The notes beneath the pieces were generated by a model. The model did no database searches, was not told the origin of the DNA, and was given only the letters and a program-made list of their open reading frames with translations. Below, one piece after another: positions 1 to 6,895 of a DNA stretch of 16,801 nucleotides; the stretch's first letter is position 1, and each line of letters opens with the position of its first letter. The position numbers were made by a program, and so were the translations under genes. Source of the stretch: Clostridiales bacterium (GTDB lineage: Bacteria > Bacillota > Clostridia > Christensenellales > UBA3700); contig JAAVHQ010000026.1 in the NCBI GenBank assembly GCA_014799645.1, positions 1-16,801 on the forward strand. The letters are read 5' to 3'.

Positions 1-732
1 CACGGCGCAATGTGCATAGCTTACTCGGGAAGATGTCTTCTATCAAATGCGCTGACGGGTCGCTCGTCCAACAAAGGCGATTGCGTGCAAGCGTGCAGAT
101 GGGAGTATAGCATTGTCGAGACGAATAGAGGGGGCAATCCTATCACGATAGGTCAGGAAGAGAGGGGAACGTATTTGCTCAATTCCAAAGACCTCAATAT
201 GATTGAGCATATCGGCGAACTTGCCGAAGCAGGCGTATATTCTTTCAAGATTGAGGGAAGAATGAAGTCGCCTTATTACGTCGCAAGCGTAGTCAACGCG
301 TATAGGCAAGCGATAGATTTGTACTACGAAAAGGGCAAGTATGCGAAACTTCCTCAATCGTTGATAGACGAGTTGTACAAGAACAGTCACCGCGACTATA
401 CGACGGGATTTTATTTCGGCGAAAAAGATACCGTATGTCTGGAAACATCTCAACCTAGATGCGACTATGAATTTATCGCGGAAGTAAAGGGCTATGACGA
501 GGAAAAGGGTATGCTTGTCGTTGAAATGAGGAACAGATTTGCGCTCGGCGATACGCTCGAAGTTTTGTCGGCAGAGCGAGAATATCACAATAGAGCGTTG
601 CATATAGAAAAGATGTATAATGAAGAAATGCAACCTATTGAGGATGCGAAAATAGTTCAGCAGTTGATATATATCCCAACGGATATTAAGTTGCAAGAGC
701 GAGATATATTGAGAAAAAAGGTAGCAAAATAA
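1..732 (+). CDS. U32 family peptidase-like protein, C-terminal part (TrhP/YrrO-type tRNA hydroxylation protein)
   Basis: The 5' end is cut by the window; the frame is open from base 1 (HGAMCIAYSG...). The first residues match the U32 signature H-G-[SA]-x-C-x4-G-x-C-x-x-S. Two more cysteines follow in GDC and QAC, giving the four-Cys set expected for an Fe-S site. Downstream are the typical blocks LLNSKDLNMIEHI, FKIEGRMKSPYYVA and SHRDYTTGFYFG. About 240 residues after the signature fits the roughly 400-450-residue YrrO/YegQ (TrhP) type rather than the longer RlhA type. TrhP proteins take part in 5-hydroxyuridine formation at the tRNA wobble position; that role here is inferred from family resemblance. 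It is the first visible gene of a plus-strand run: a glycosyltransferase-like gene follows after 57 bases. The peptidase name is historical and I see no protease active site. Confidence 0.88.
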   Translation, partial: HGAMCIAYSGRCLLSNALTGRSSNKGDCVQACRWEYSIVETNRGGNPITIGQEERGTYLLNSKDLNMIEHIGELAEAGVYSFKIEGRMKSPYYVASVVNAYRQAIDLYYEKGKYAKLPQSLIDELYKNSHRDYTTGFYFGEKDTVCLETSQPRCDYEFIAEVKGYDEEKGMLVVEMRNRFALGDTLEVLSAEREYHNRALHIEKMYNEEMQPIEDAKIVQQLIYIPTDIKLQERDILRKKVAK

Positions 733-789
733 TCATCAATTACCGCAAGGTGAAAAGGAAAAGGACGAAAGCAAAAAGGGCATAGCTAG

Positions 790-2055
790 ATGAAAAAGAC
801 CGTATTGATTTTATATTCAGACCGTTACGACGCTTCGGCTTTGGCGCTTAGAGACTATCTCGAAGAGGACGGCAAATACGATATAATCGCGTTGGACGAA
901 AAGGCGTACGACAACTTTAAGTGGCTCAAATTCTACAACGAATTGTACAAGTTTACGTATCGCAAATTTCCTACGCTCAACAACGTCGTCGTAAACTTGC
1001 CTACCGCTGAAGTAAAGCACAATAAGGACAGCGACGGCAACGAAGTGGCTTTCAAACCCGACGGAGAATTCAATCAGAGATTCCGTAAATTCGACAATAT
1101 CGCTATGCGTTTTGACGCGGATTACGTCATTTGCACAAGCCAATATACGATAAGAAAGGCGGTTATCGCCAAAGAAAAATATCATTTGCAAGGCAAGATT
1201 TTCGCGCTTTTGACGGACTACGCTTTGCAAGACAACTTCACCAATCACTTTTTGGACGGTTATTTCGTCGTCACAAAAAGGACGAAAGACGCGCTTATAA
1301 AAAATGGTATAGACGAGAAAAATATCTATATTATCAATATGCCGTTGCCTACCTTTGCGCCTATAAAGCGTACGCAAGAGGAGGTAAGAAAGCAGTTTGA
1401 TATCCGCAACGACTTGCCGGTCGTAATCGTTGCCGGCGGTAAGTACGGCTCGAAGTACATTTACGACACTATAAAGAGCGTGGGCGATATCGAGGGGTAC
1501 AACTTCTTGGTTATCCTCAACGGCAATACTGCTATTGAGAAAAAGTTCCTTAGGTGGTCGAAGAAAAATAATGTTTCCAACAATATTTATTTTGTCAAAA
1601 GCAGAGGCGACCTAAACAAAGCCTACTATATCGCGGACAGCATAATTTCCGCGCCGTCAACGTTGTATTGCTATGAGGCGATTTTGAGAAAAATTCCGCT
1701 TATACTTATGGATAGTTCCAACAACGTTGAGAGGAAAAACTCCAAATACCTAGTCTCGGGCGGTTTTGCTTATTCGGGTATCAACCGCAAGAGAATAGAT
1801 ATCGCTCTTGAAAAAATTAAGACCGAAAGAGAAATTTGGGCTGAGGTCTGCGAAAGATATTTCAAGGACAACGGTTGCGAGCAGTTTGTCAAATGCTTGG
1901 ATTTGCTTGACGAGGGCAGAGACCCCAACGAGGAATATCTCAACTACGTCGAGGAAGTCGAAGAAAATGTTGAGCCTGAAATCGTCGACGAAATACCTGT
2001 AAAGGAAGAAAAGAAGAATAAAGTAAAGAAGAAATTTTTCTTCAAGAAGAAGTAA
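790..2055 (+). CDS. GT-B glycosyltransferase-like protein (MGDG synthase/MurG-like), Lys-rich tail
   Basis: 421 residues starting MKKTVLILYSDRYDASALAL. The N-terminal half resembles the MGDG-synthase/UgtP type: an opening beta strand, then ASALALRDYLEE, and in the middle LLTDYALQDNFTNHFLDGYFVVTKRTKDALIKNGI, matching the family's TD-x-D-x-YFV-x-GI pattern. The second half holds a nucleotide-binding-like AGGKYGSKYIYD strand-turn and SAPSTLYCYEAILRKIPLILMD, like the donor-sugar region of GT-B enzymes. The canonical N-terminal GxGH loop is not evident, so activity is uncertain. The last 40 or so residues are low-complexity Glu/Val, then Lys-rich (ending VKKKFFFKKK), which could bind acidic membrane lipids. 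AAGGG about 10 bases upstream of the ATG is a weak ribosome site. The Dabb gene follows 15 bases later. A CDP-glycerol-transferase-like role is the main alternative; the substrate is unknown. Confidence 0.55.
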   Translation: MKKTVLILYSDRYDASALALRDYLEEDGKYDIIALDEKAYDNFKWLKFYNELYKFTYRKFPTLNNVVVNLPTAEVKHNKDSDGNEVAFKPDGEFNQRFRKFDNIAMRFDADYVICTSQYTIRKAVIAKEKYHLQGKIFALLTDYALQDNFTNHFLDGYFVVTKRTKDALIKNGIDEKNIYIINMPLPTFAPIKRTQEEVRKQFDIRNDLPVVIVAGGKYGSKYIYDTIKSVGDIEGYNFLVILNGNTAIEKKFLRWSKKNNVSNNIYFVKSRGDLNKAYYIADSIISAPSTLYCYEAILRKIPLILMDSSNNVERKNSKYLVSGGFAYSGINRKRIDIALEKIKTEREIWAEVCERYFKDNGCEQFVKCLDLLDEGRDPNEEYLNYVEEVEENVEPEIVDEIPVKEEKKNKVKKKFFFKKK

Positions 2056-2070
2056 ATAAGGAGAGATAAA

Positions 2071-2358
2071 ATGGTTAAACATATTGTAATGTATAGACTT
2101 AAAGACAGGACGCAAGAGAACGCCGACGCGCTTCGCGACAAATTTTTGTCAATGAAAGGAAAGATCGACGTACTCAAAGACATAGATGCAGGCGTGGACG
2201 TATTGAAATCGCCGAGAAGTTTCGACGTAGTGCTTACGTGTCTTTTCGATAGTATGGAAGATATGGAAGTCTACAAAACCCATCCGGTACATATTCCCGT
2301 AATGGAGTACGTAAAGAGCGTAGTCGAGGTTTCGCATAGCGTAGACTACAAACTCTAA
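2071..2358 (+). CDS. Dabb (stress-responsive A/B barrel) family protein
   Basis: 95 residues, the usual length for a single Dabb domain. The opening MVKHIVMYRLKDRT is the family's typical first strand (hydrophobic, H, then [MF]-x-[LF]-K). It is followed by a helix (ENADALRDKFLSMKGKI), a strand with SFDVVLTCLFDSMEDMEVYKTHPVHIPVMEYVKSVVE (the D-x-L-[VT]-x-F...Y-x-x-H-P-x-H block), and a last strand VEVSHSVDYKL. Dabb proteins are small dimeric ferredoxin-like barrels; a few cyclise polyketides or bind small ligands, but most bacterial ones have no known reaction. GGAGAG about 10 bases upstream is a good ribosome site. It sits 15 bases after the glycosyltransferase-like gene and 53 before the cyclophilin, so it is probably co-transcribed. 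No specific function can be assigned. Confidence 0.85.
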   Translation: MVKHIVMYRLKDRTQENADALRDKFLSMKGKIDVLKDIDAGVDVLKSPRSFDVVLTCLFDSMEDMEVYKTHPVHIPVMEYVKSVVEVSHSVDYKL

Positions 2359-2411
2359 ACAATAGAACAAAAATTACTGTTCGGCAGTTCGTCGAACAAA
2401 GGAGACGAGGT

Positions 2412-2906
2412 ATGACAGATATTCAAATTAGACTAATTGACGGTAGAGTAATGAACGCGACTCTCGATGAGAAGAGCGCGCCCATTACGGTTGCAAATTT
2501 TCTTAAACTTATTGACAACGGATTTTACAACGGCTTGATTTTCCATAGAGTTATCCCCAACTTTATGATTCAAGGCGGCGGTATGGACGCTTCGCTTTGT
2601 CCGAAAGACGCAAAGACGATAAAAGGCGAGTTCAGCGCAAATGGCGTAAACAATCCTATTCCGCACAAGGTCGGTACGCTCTCTATGGCTAGAACCAACG
2701 TTATGGACAGCGCATCGTCGCAATTCTTTATTTGCGTGGAAGATTGCCCGTTCTTGGACGGTCAGTACGCTACTTTCGGCGAGTTGTCCGACGAAGAGAG
2801 CATAAAGGTTGCCATCGAGATTTCGCAAGTTAAGACGGTGAGGGTGGGGTACTACGACGACGTCCCCTATGACCCTATTATAATTCAAAGTATAGTAAGA
2901 AAGTAA
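2412..2906 (+). CDS. Peptidyl-prolyl cis-trans isomerase, cyclophilin type
   Basis: 164 residues, a single cyclophilin domain without signal peptide or membrane anchor, so cytoplasmic. Visible family blocks are APITVANFLKLIDNGFYNG, the catalytic FHRVIPNFMIQGG (F44, H45, R46 and Q54 are the usual active-site residues), GTLSMART with SASSQFFICVED, and FLDGQYATFGEL. It catalyses cis-trans isomerisation of Xaa-Pro bonds during protein folding. The ribosome site GGAGACGAGG lies just before the ATG. The stop codon touches the structured element R1 (first base 2907), so the end of this mRNA probably carries that element. It is the last gene of the plus-strand run that starts with the U32 protein. 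Confidence 0.95.
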   Translation: MTDIQIRLIDGRVMNATLDEKSAPITVANFLKLIDNGFYNGLIFHRVIPNFMIQGGGMDASLCPKDAKTIKGEFSANGVNNPIPHKVGTLSMARTNVMDSASSQFFICVEDCPFLDGQYATFGELSDEESIKVAIEISQVKTVRVGYYDDVPYDPIIIQSIVRK

Positions 2907-3046
2907 CCGAGTGCGTATAGCAACGCACCTTTTGCCTGATCTACGAGACGACACTCGGGGTCACGTACGGAAAGTACGCTCACCGCTCGGTCGCTCTTGC
3001 TAAGACAAAATCTGCATCACTCTCCGCACTCGCCACAGACTTTTTT
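2907..3046 (+). repeat. Structured intergenic element, copy R1
   Basis: Begins at the base after the cyclophilin stop. The core, 2907-3032, aligns over nearly its whole length with 13680-13807. Stems seen: P1 CGAGTGCG (2908-2915) with CGCACTCG (3025-3032), 8/8 pairs; P2 TTTTGCCT (2930-2937) with AGACAAAA (3003-3010), 7/8; P3 CGTAC (2964-2968) with GTACG (2974-2978), loop GGAAA. Two local hairpins compete with P1: GTGCGT (2911-2916) with ACGCAC (2923-2928), and CCGAGTG (2907-2913) with CACTCGG (2952-2958). A T6 run at 3041-3046 follows P1 after eight unpaired bases, so it is not a textbook terminator. Plus-strand orientation is inferred from both copies following plus-strand genes. It could be a 3'-UTR RNA, a regulatory RNA or a mobile miniature repeat. 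Confidence 0.75.
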
Positions 3047-3070
3047 CAAACGGATACAAAAAAGAATTTC

Positions 3071-3100
3071 AAAAAGCCTTGCTAGCAATGCTAGCAGGGC
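3071..3100 (-). terminator. Intrinsic terminator for the small minus-strand gene
   Basis: On the minus strand an 11-bp stem (GCCTTGCTAGC at 3076-3086 with GCTAGCAGGGC at 3090-3100, one G-T wobble, loop AAT) is followed by TTTTT and another T-rich run. It starts one base after the small gene's stop. On the plus strand the hairpin has only a weak T tail, so it would stop cyclophilin transcripts poorly. The core GCTAGCAATGCTAGC recurs, with one change, at 3477-3503 and 11653-11674. Confidence 0.8.
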
Positions 3101-3101
3101 A

Positions 3102-3365
3102 TTATTGTTTGTTGCATTCTAACCACGCTTCATATTCTTCGTCACTTGTCGCCTTTTGCTCGACTATTACATATTCTTCTAGTATATCGCCATTGTATGG
3201 GGGCTTTACTTTACTAGAAACGTACTTATACAATTGGTCGAATCTTTCACTAAATCCTTTATCTTGCATTACTAACGGAAAGTCGTAAAATATTCGCATA
3301 AAGTAAAAAACTAAATTCCAATCCAGTTTTTGTTTTGTTTTAATGATTTTTTTGTTGTTTTCCAT
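3102..3365 (-). CDS. Small hypothetical protein (87 aa)
   Basis: Not recognised. The start at 3365 (MENNKK...) is chosen because AAAGGAG lies 8 bases upstream; an in-frame ATG at 3383 would put that ribosome site inside the gene, and the ATG at 3371 is only 2 bases from it. The protein begins with a Lys/Asn-rich stretch (NNKKIIKTKQK), then an aromatic amphipathic segment (LDWNLVFYFMRIFYDFP), a mixed middle, and an acidic end (DILEEYVIVEQKATSDEEYEAWLE). There is no signal peptide and no clear transmembrane helix. It is a single-gene unit: a TATAAT -10 box lies about 20 bases ahead of the ribosome site and a strong terminator directly follows the stop. A good ribosome site, promoter and terminator together argue it is a real gene. 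Confidence 0.7.
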   Translation of the reverse strand: MENNKKIIKTKQKLDWNLVFYFMRIFYDFPLVMQDKGFSERFDQLYKYVSSKVKPPYNGDILEEYVIVEQKATSDEEYEAWLECNKQ

Positions 3366-3391
3366 ATTCATTACTCCTTTCATTTTTTACG

Positions 3392-3422
3392 ATTATACGA
3401 TACAGTGAATATGAAATGTTAA
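3392..3422 (-). promoter_or_regulatory. Vegetative-type promoter for the 87-aa gene
   Basis: On the minus strand, TTAACA (3417-3422) and a perfect TATAAT (3392-3397) are separated by 19 bases. Transcription would start near 3385, about 20 bases before the chosen start codon, with AAAGGAG inside the leader. The -10 is convincing; the spacer is longer than ideal. Confidence 0.55.
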
Positions 3423-3440
3423 AATAGCAAAATCTTGCTA
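3421..3440 (-). terminator. Weak AT-rich terminator hairpin
   Basis: On the minus strand TAGCAA and TTGCTA (6 bp, loop GATT; 3425-3440) are followed by TTTT. It lies between the two minus-strand genes, just upstream of the promoter of the 87-aa gene, and would be a second barrier to readthrough from the membrane protein gene. The flanking AAAAAGACC (3440-3448) is also the inverse of GGTCTTTTT at 3500-3508. Confidence 0.35.
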
Positions 3441-3476
3441 AAAAGACCGCCCATACTCTCATACTAATAAAATTAA

Positions 3477-3508
3477 GATCTTGCTATCATTGCTAGCAAG
3501 GTCTTTTT
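3477..3508. terminator. Bidirectional hairpin terminator with GCTAGCAATG core
   Basis: Stem GATCTTGCTATC (3477-3488) with GCTAGCAAGGTC (3492-3503), with one mismatch and one wobble and loop ATT. TTTTT follows on the plus strand and TTAATTTTA on the minus strand. The stop codon of the minus-strand membrane protein gene lies inside the stem. It is a variant of the hairpins at 3076-3100 and 11653-11674. Confidence 0.65.
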
Positions 3509-4041
3509 CCGTAACTTCTTAACTTTTCACTATTACTTATTACTTGACTTGCCGAAATTTGCGGTTGGCAAGTCATTACCCACACAATCGTGATAGTCAA
3601 TACAATTGCCGTCAAGTCCGCATTCTTTCCGACTGCGTAGGTCATCGCGTAGGAGATAAGCGTTGCGACAAGCGCGCAATACCTTCGATTGTCTCGCGCA
3701 AAGAGCAGGGCGGAAGCGATTACTATGCCGAGTGCTACCCAAAGATATGAATAGGCAAAGCCGTCTATAAACTCGTCGGTCGTCAGCCAAAATGTCGCGA
3801 TTAAGGCAATCAGTGAAATTTTGAAAATATCCGCAAAAGAGATTTTTGCAAAGAATGGCAAGGCGGTTGCCGTGGCAATCGCGACTGCTAGCAAAAGAAT
3901 ACGTTCATTTGCCGTGAGCATAGAAATTGTCGCAACTGAGCAAAAGACAACGAACACGACTGCGCCCACAATAAAGCGGTCGGGCGAAAATATCAGCGAC
4001 AAAATCAAATACGCTATGCTCAAAAGCAAAAATAATTCCAT
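3493..4041 (-). CDS. Polytopic membrane protein of unknown function
   Basis: 182 residues from ATG 4041 (MELFLLLSIAYLI...); a TTG at 4059 would add six residues. Neither has a ribosome binding site. Nearly the whole protein is hydrophobic, with about seven likely membrane helices: roughly LFLLLSIAYLILSLIF, IVGAVVFVVFCSVATI, ILLLAVAIATATALPFF, IFKISLIALIATFWL, AYSYLWVALGIVIASALLF, CALVATLISYAMTYAV and LTAIVLTITIVWVM. Connecting loops are short. I do not recognise a family. The C-terminal tail SEKLRSYGKRPC is hydrophilic, and its last codons and TAG stop lie inside the terminator hairpin at 3477-3503. It is divergent from the DUF512 gene across a 103-base spacer. A weak -10-like CATAAC lies six bases before ATG 4041, so its mRNA might be leaderless. 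Confidence 0.65.
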   Translation of the reverse strand: MELFLLLSIAYLILSLIFSPDRFIVGAVVFVVFCSVATISMLTANERILLLAVAIATATALPFFAKISFADIFKISLIALIATFWLTTDEFIDGFAYSYLWVALGIVIASALLFARDNRRYCALVATLISYAMTYAVGKNADLTAIVLTITIVWVMTCQPQISASQVISNSEKLRSYGKRPC

Positions 4042-4092
4042 ACGATTGTTATGCGACAAAATTTGCTTGTTATGAATTTGAGATACAAATAC

Positions 4093-4121
4093 TTTACATA
4101 ATCTTATTTATATTATATAAT
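4093..4121 (+). promoter_or_regulatory. Vegetative (sigma-A-type) promoter for the DUF512-der unit
   Basis: TTTACA (4093-4098), an exact 17-base spacer and a perfect TATAAT (4116-4121). The predicted start is near 4128, leaving a short leader that contains GCAGAGGA just before the ATG at 4145. Confidence 0.75.
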
Positions 4122-4144
4122 TTAAGGACAAAGCAGAGGATAGT

Positions 4145-5437
4145 ATGGCGAAAATTATTGCGATTGACAAGGGAAGTATTGGCGAAGAGTTGGGGCTTGA
4201 AGTAGGCGACGAACTCTTAGGTTTCAACGGCGAAAAAATCGTTGACGTGCTTGACTACGTCTATTACGATTCGCAAGACGCTTTCACTATGAATATCAAG
4301 GCAAAGCAAGGCGACGTCGTGGACATCGAGATAGAAAAGGAAGAGGACGAAACGCTCGGACTTACGCTTGACGATAGCGTTCAGTTGAATCCTATCCGTT
4401 GCAAGAACAAATGTCTTTTCTGTTTTGTAGACCAGTTGCCAAAGGGTATGCGCGAGACGCTTTACGTCAAAGACGACGATTACAGATTGAGTTTTGTCAG
4501 CGGAAATTACGTCACTTTCAGCAATATCGGACAAAAGGAACTTGATAGAATAGCCAAGTTGCATCTTTCGCCGTTGTACGTATCGGTACACGCTTACGAC
4601 AAGAAAGTCAAGACCAAATTGGTCAGCAATCCCGAGTCGGCAATGGTGTATGAAAAAATGCAATTTCTTGCGTCGCACTCTATCGTAATGCACACTCAAA
4701 TCGTGCTTTGCAAGGACATCAACGACGGCGAGGTCTTGGCGGAAACTTTGACAAAGTTGAGAGAACTTCATCCGTGGGTGCAGACTGTCGCGGTAATTCC
4801 CGTAGGGCTTACCTGTCATAGACAGGGACTTTACGACTTAAAGCAATTCGACGAAAAGTCGTCGAGAGAAGTCATTGCACAAGTGGAAAAATTCAACGAA
4901 AGTTGCGGGGGCAATTTCTGTTGGTGCAGCGATGAATTCTATATCAAAGCAGGATTGGATATGCCAGAATATAGCGCATACGGCGACTTTCCTCAAATAG
5001 AGAACGGAGTGGGATTGTGCGCGGAGTTTGCCAACTCTTTCGACAGCGCGCTCGAAAAAGCCAAGCCAAGCGATAAGACGGTTGAAGTCGCAATTATCAC
5101 GGGACAGTCGTTCAAGGGTATATTGAAAGGCTTGTGCGATACCTTTAAGGATAAATATCCCAACGTAAAGATAAGGATTTGCGATATTTACAACGACTTT
5201 TTTGGAAGGAGCATAACCGTGTCGGGTCTTGTAACTCCGACGGATATTATAAAGCAGGTCAGTGATATGCCGAAGTATACTTTAATACCCTCGACTATGC
5301 TAAGGGAATTTACCGATTCGTTCCTTGACGGTTATACCGTACCGCAATTGGAAGAGGCTCTGAATACCAAAATTCTCGTGTCGCAGGGCGGAGAAAGTCT
5401 GGTAAAAATAATAGAGAAGTTGACAAACAAAGAATAA
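4145..5437 (+). CDS. DUF512 family protein (PDZ-like domain plus radical-SAM-like Fe-S domain)
   Basis: 430 residues, the usual length for the family. Residues 1-70 form a PDZ-like module (IAIDKGSIGEELGLEVGDELLGFNG). It is followed by CKNKCLFC (C86, C90, C93), the CX3CX2C ligands of a radical-SAM-type [4Fe-4S] cluster, and the family hallmark FCFVDQLPKGMRETLYVKDDDYRLSF. YVSVHAYD and VGLTCHRQGLYDLK continue the barrel; the DUF512 block lies near the C terminus. The family is widespread in Clostridia and has been named a putative Fe-S oxidoreductase; its reaction is not established. It begins a transcript behind a good promoter and lies 19 bases before der, a pairing I recall as common in clostridial genomes. 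That suggests a link to translation or ribosome work, but this is inference. Confidence 0.9.
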   Translation: MAKIIAIDKGSIGEELGLEVGDELLGFNGEKIVDVLDYVYYDSQDAFTMNIKAKQGDVVDIEIEKEEDETLGLTLDDSVQLNPIRCKNKCLFCFVDQLPKGMRETLYVKDDDYRLSFVSGNYVTFSNIGQKELDRIAKLHLSPLYVSVHAYDKKVKTKLVSNPESAMVYEKMQFLASHSIVMHTQIVLCKDINDGEVLAETLTKLRELHPWVQTVAVIPVGLTCHRQGLYDLKQFDEKSSREVIAQVEKFNESCGGNFCWCSDEFYIKAGLDMPEYSAYGDFPQIENGVGLCAEFANSFDSALEKAKPSDKTVEVAIITGQSFKGILKGLCDTFKDKYPNVKIRICDIYNDFFGRSITVSGLVTPTDIIKQVSDMPKYTLIPSTMLREFTDSFLDGYTVPQLEEALNTKILVSQGGESLVKIIEKLTNKE

Positions 5438-5456
5438 AAAGAGCAAGAGGTAGGAT

Positions 5457-6776
5457 ATGAAACCTTTGATTGCAATAGTAGGCAGACCCAACGTGGGCAA
5501 GTCTACTTTGTTCAATAGAATAGTAGGAAAGAAAGTCAGCATCGTCGAGGACTTCGAGGGCGTGACCAGGGATAGGCTGTACTGCGACGGAGAGTGGTGC
5601 GGTTGTCACTTTACGCTTATCGATACGGGCGGACTTGAAATAAAGAGCGAAGACAAGATGTGGCGACATATCCGCGAGCAAGCGAGAATTGCCGTAGAGA
5701 TTGCCGACGCGATTATTTTCGTCGTAGACGGCAAAGCAGGTATGACAGCCAACGACAACGAGGTCGCGGACTTTTTGCGTATGAGCAACAAGCCCGTCAC
5801 TATCGCGGTAAATAAACTTGACAACAACGAGCAAGAGAATATTTTCGACTTCTATTCTCTCGGCATTGGCGACGTAGTGAGCGTGTCGGCAGAGCAGTCC
5901 AAAGGTATCGGCGATTTGCTTGACATAGTGACGGAGACCTTGCCTAAAAACGACGGAGACGTCGAAGAGGACGTAATCAATATCGCTATCGTCGGCAAGC
6001 CGAACGCGGGCAAGAGTTCGCTCACCAACAAGTTGTTGGGTTACGATAGAGTAATCGTCAGCGATGTGGCAGGTACGACGAGAGACGCGATTGACACTTC
6101 ATTCGAGTGGGAAGGCAGAAAGTACAATATCATAGACACGGCGGGCATACGCAAGAAAAGCGCGGTCGACGAGGGAATCGAGCAATATTCGGTAATGCGT
6201 TCGCTTGCCGCAATCAGAAGAGCGGACGTCGCGCTTATCGTCATCGATTCAAGCGAAGGTATGAGCGAGCAAGACGTCAAGATTTGCGGATACGTCCACG
6301 AGCAAGGCAAGCCGTCGGTCATAGTAATGAACAAATGGGACGCGGTGGAGAAGGACACTTTCACAATCAATACTTTCAACAAGAAATTGCAAAGCGAATT
6401 GAAATTTATGGACTACTTCGCGCCCGTGTACGTTTCGGCTTTGACGGGTCAGAGAGTGGACAAGATTCTCGCTATGGCGACGGAAGTATACGAGGAGAGC
6501 AAGAGAAGAGTTCCGACGGGCGTACTCAACGACATCATCACCGACGCGGTAATAGCAGTCGAACCGCCTTCGCATAACGGCAAGAGGCTCAAAGTCTATT
6601 ACGTCACGCAAGGGGGAACGCAACCGCCGACTTTCGTCTTTTTCGTCAACGATTCGACGCTGATGCACTTCTCTTACGAGCGTTATTTGGAAAACACGTT
6701 GCGCAAGACTTTCACGTTCAAAGGTACGCCGATTAGGCTCGTAATTCGCAACCGCAAGGAAAGCGAACAGACCTGA
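5457..6776 (+). CDS. der: Ribosome biogenesis GTPase Der (EngA)
   Basis: 439 residues, the expected length for Der (about 436 in Bacillus subtilis). It has the defining tandem GTPase domains. The first has GRPNVGKS (residues 9-16), DTGG and NKLD. The second has GKPNAGKSS, DTAGIRKKS and NKWD. A C-terminal KH-like domain follows, with VEPPSHNGKRLKVYYVTQGGTQPPTFVFFVN. Der acts in late assembly of the 50S ribosomal subunit. The ribosome site AGAGGTAGG lies before the ATG. It is probably co-transcribed with DUF512. In many Firmicutes der is followed by plsY and/or gpsA and then spoIVA; here the next gene is an aminotransferase with its own promoter. No key motif is missing. Confidence 0.98.
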   Translation: MKPLIAIVGRPNVGKSTLFNRIVGKKVSIVEDFEGVTRDRLYCDGEWCGCHFTLIDTGGLEIKSEDKMWRHIREQARIAVEIADAIIFVVDGKAGMTANDNEVADFLRMSNKPVTIAVNKLDNNEQENIFDFYSLGIGDVVSVSAEQSKGIGDLLDIVTETLPKNDGDVEEDVINIAIVGKPNAGKSSLTNKLLGYDRVIVSDVAGTTRDAIDTSFEWEGRKYNIIDTAGIRKKSAVDEGIEQYSVMRSLAAIRRADVALIVIDSSEGMSEQDVKICGYVHEQGKPSVIVMNKWDAVEKDTFTINTFNKKLQSELKFMDYFAPVYVSALTGQRVDKILAMATEVYEESKRRVPTGVLNDIITDAVIAVEPPSHNGKRLKVYYVTQGGTQPPTFVFFVNDSTLMHFSYERYLENTLRKTFTFKGTPIRLVIRNRKESEQT

Positions 6777-6817
6777 TTTGACAAATTGTGGCAAGCGACG
6801 GAATTTTCAATAAAATG

Positions 6818-6846
6818 TTGCAAGCCGTAATTAAATATGATAAAAT
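6818..6846 (+). promoter_or_regulatory. Candidate promoter for the aminotransferase operon
   Basis: TTGCAA (6818-6823), 17 bases, TAAAAT (6841-6846), in an AT-rich spacer after der. A TTGACA hexamer at 6778-6783 has no good -10 at the right distance. The leader to the ATG at 6896 is about 40 bases and ends with GGAAGGTG as ribosome site. I see no clear terminator for der between 6777 and 6818. Confidence 0.55.
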
Positions 6847-6895
6847 AATAAAAGTAAAATAAATAATAAATAAATTAAGATATGGAAGGTGAACA

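Noticed and set aside
2907..3032. R1/R2 as insertion sequence or MITE
   Set aside because: There is no transposase, no clear target duplication, and the internal stems co-vary, which points to RNA structure. A MITE origin cannot be excluded without genome-wide copies.
3041..3046. T6 run after R1 as part of a classic intrinsic terminator
   Set aside because: Eight unpaired bases separate the closing stem from the T-run and the stem encloses more than 100 bases, so it does not fit the usual hairpin-plus-U-tract model. A role in termination remains possible but is not claimed.
6778..6806. TTGACA at 6778 as the main promoter of the aminotransferase operon
   Set aside because: No -10-like hexamer lies 16-18 bases downstream (GAATTT only); TTGCAA-17-TAAAAT at 6818-6846 fits better.
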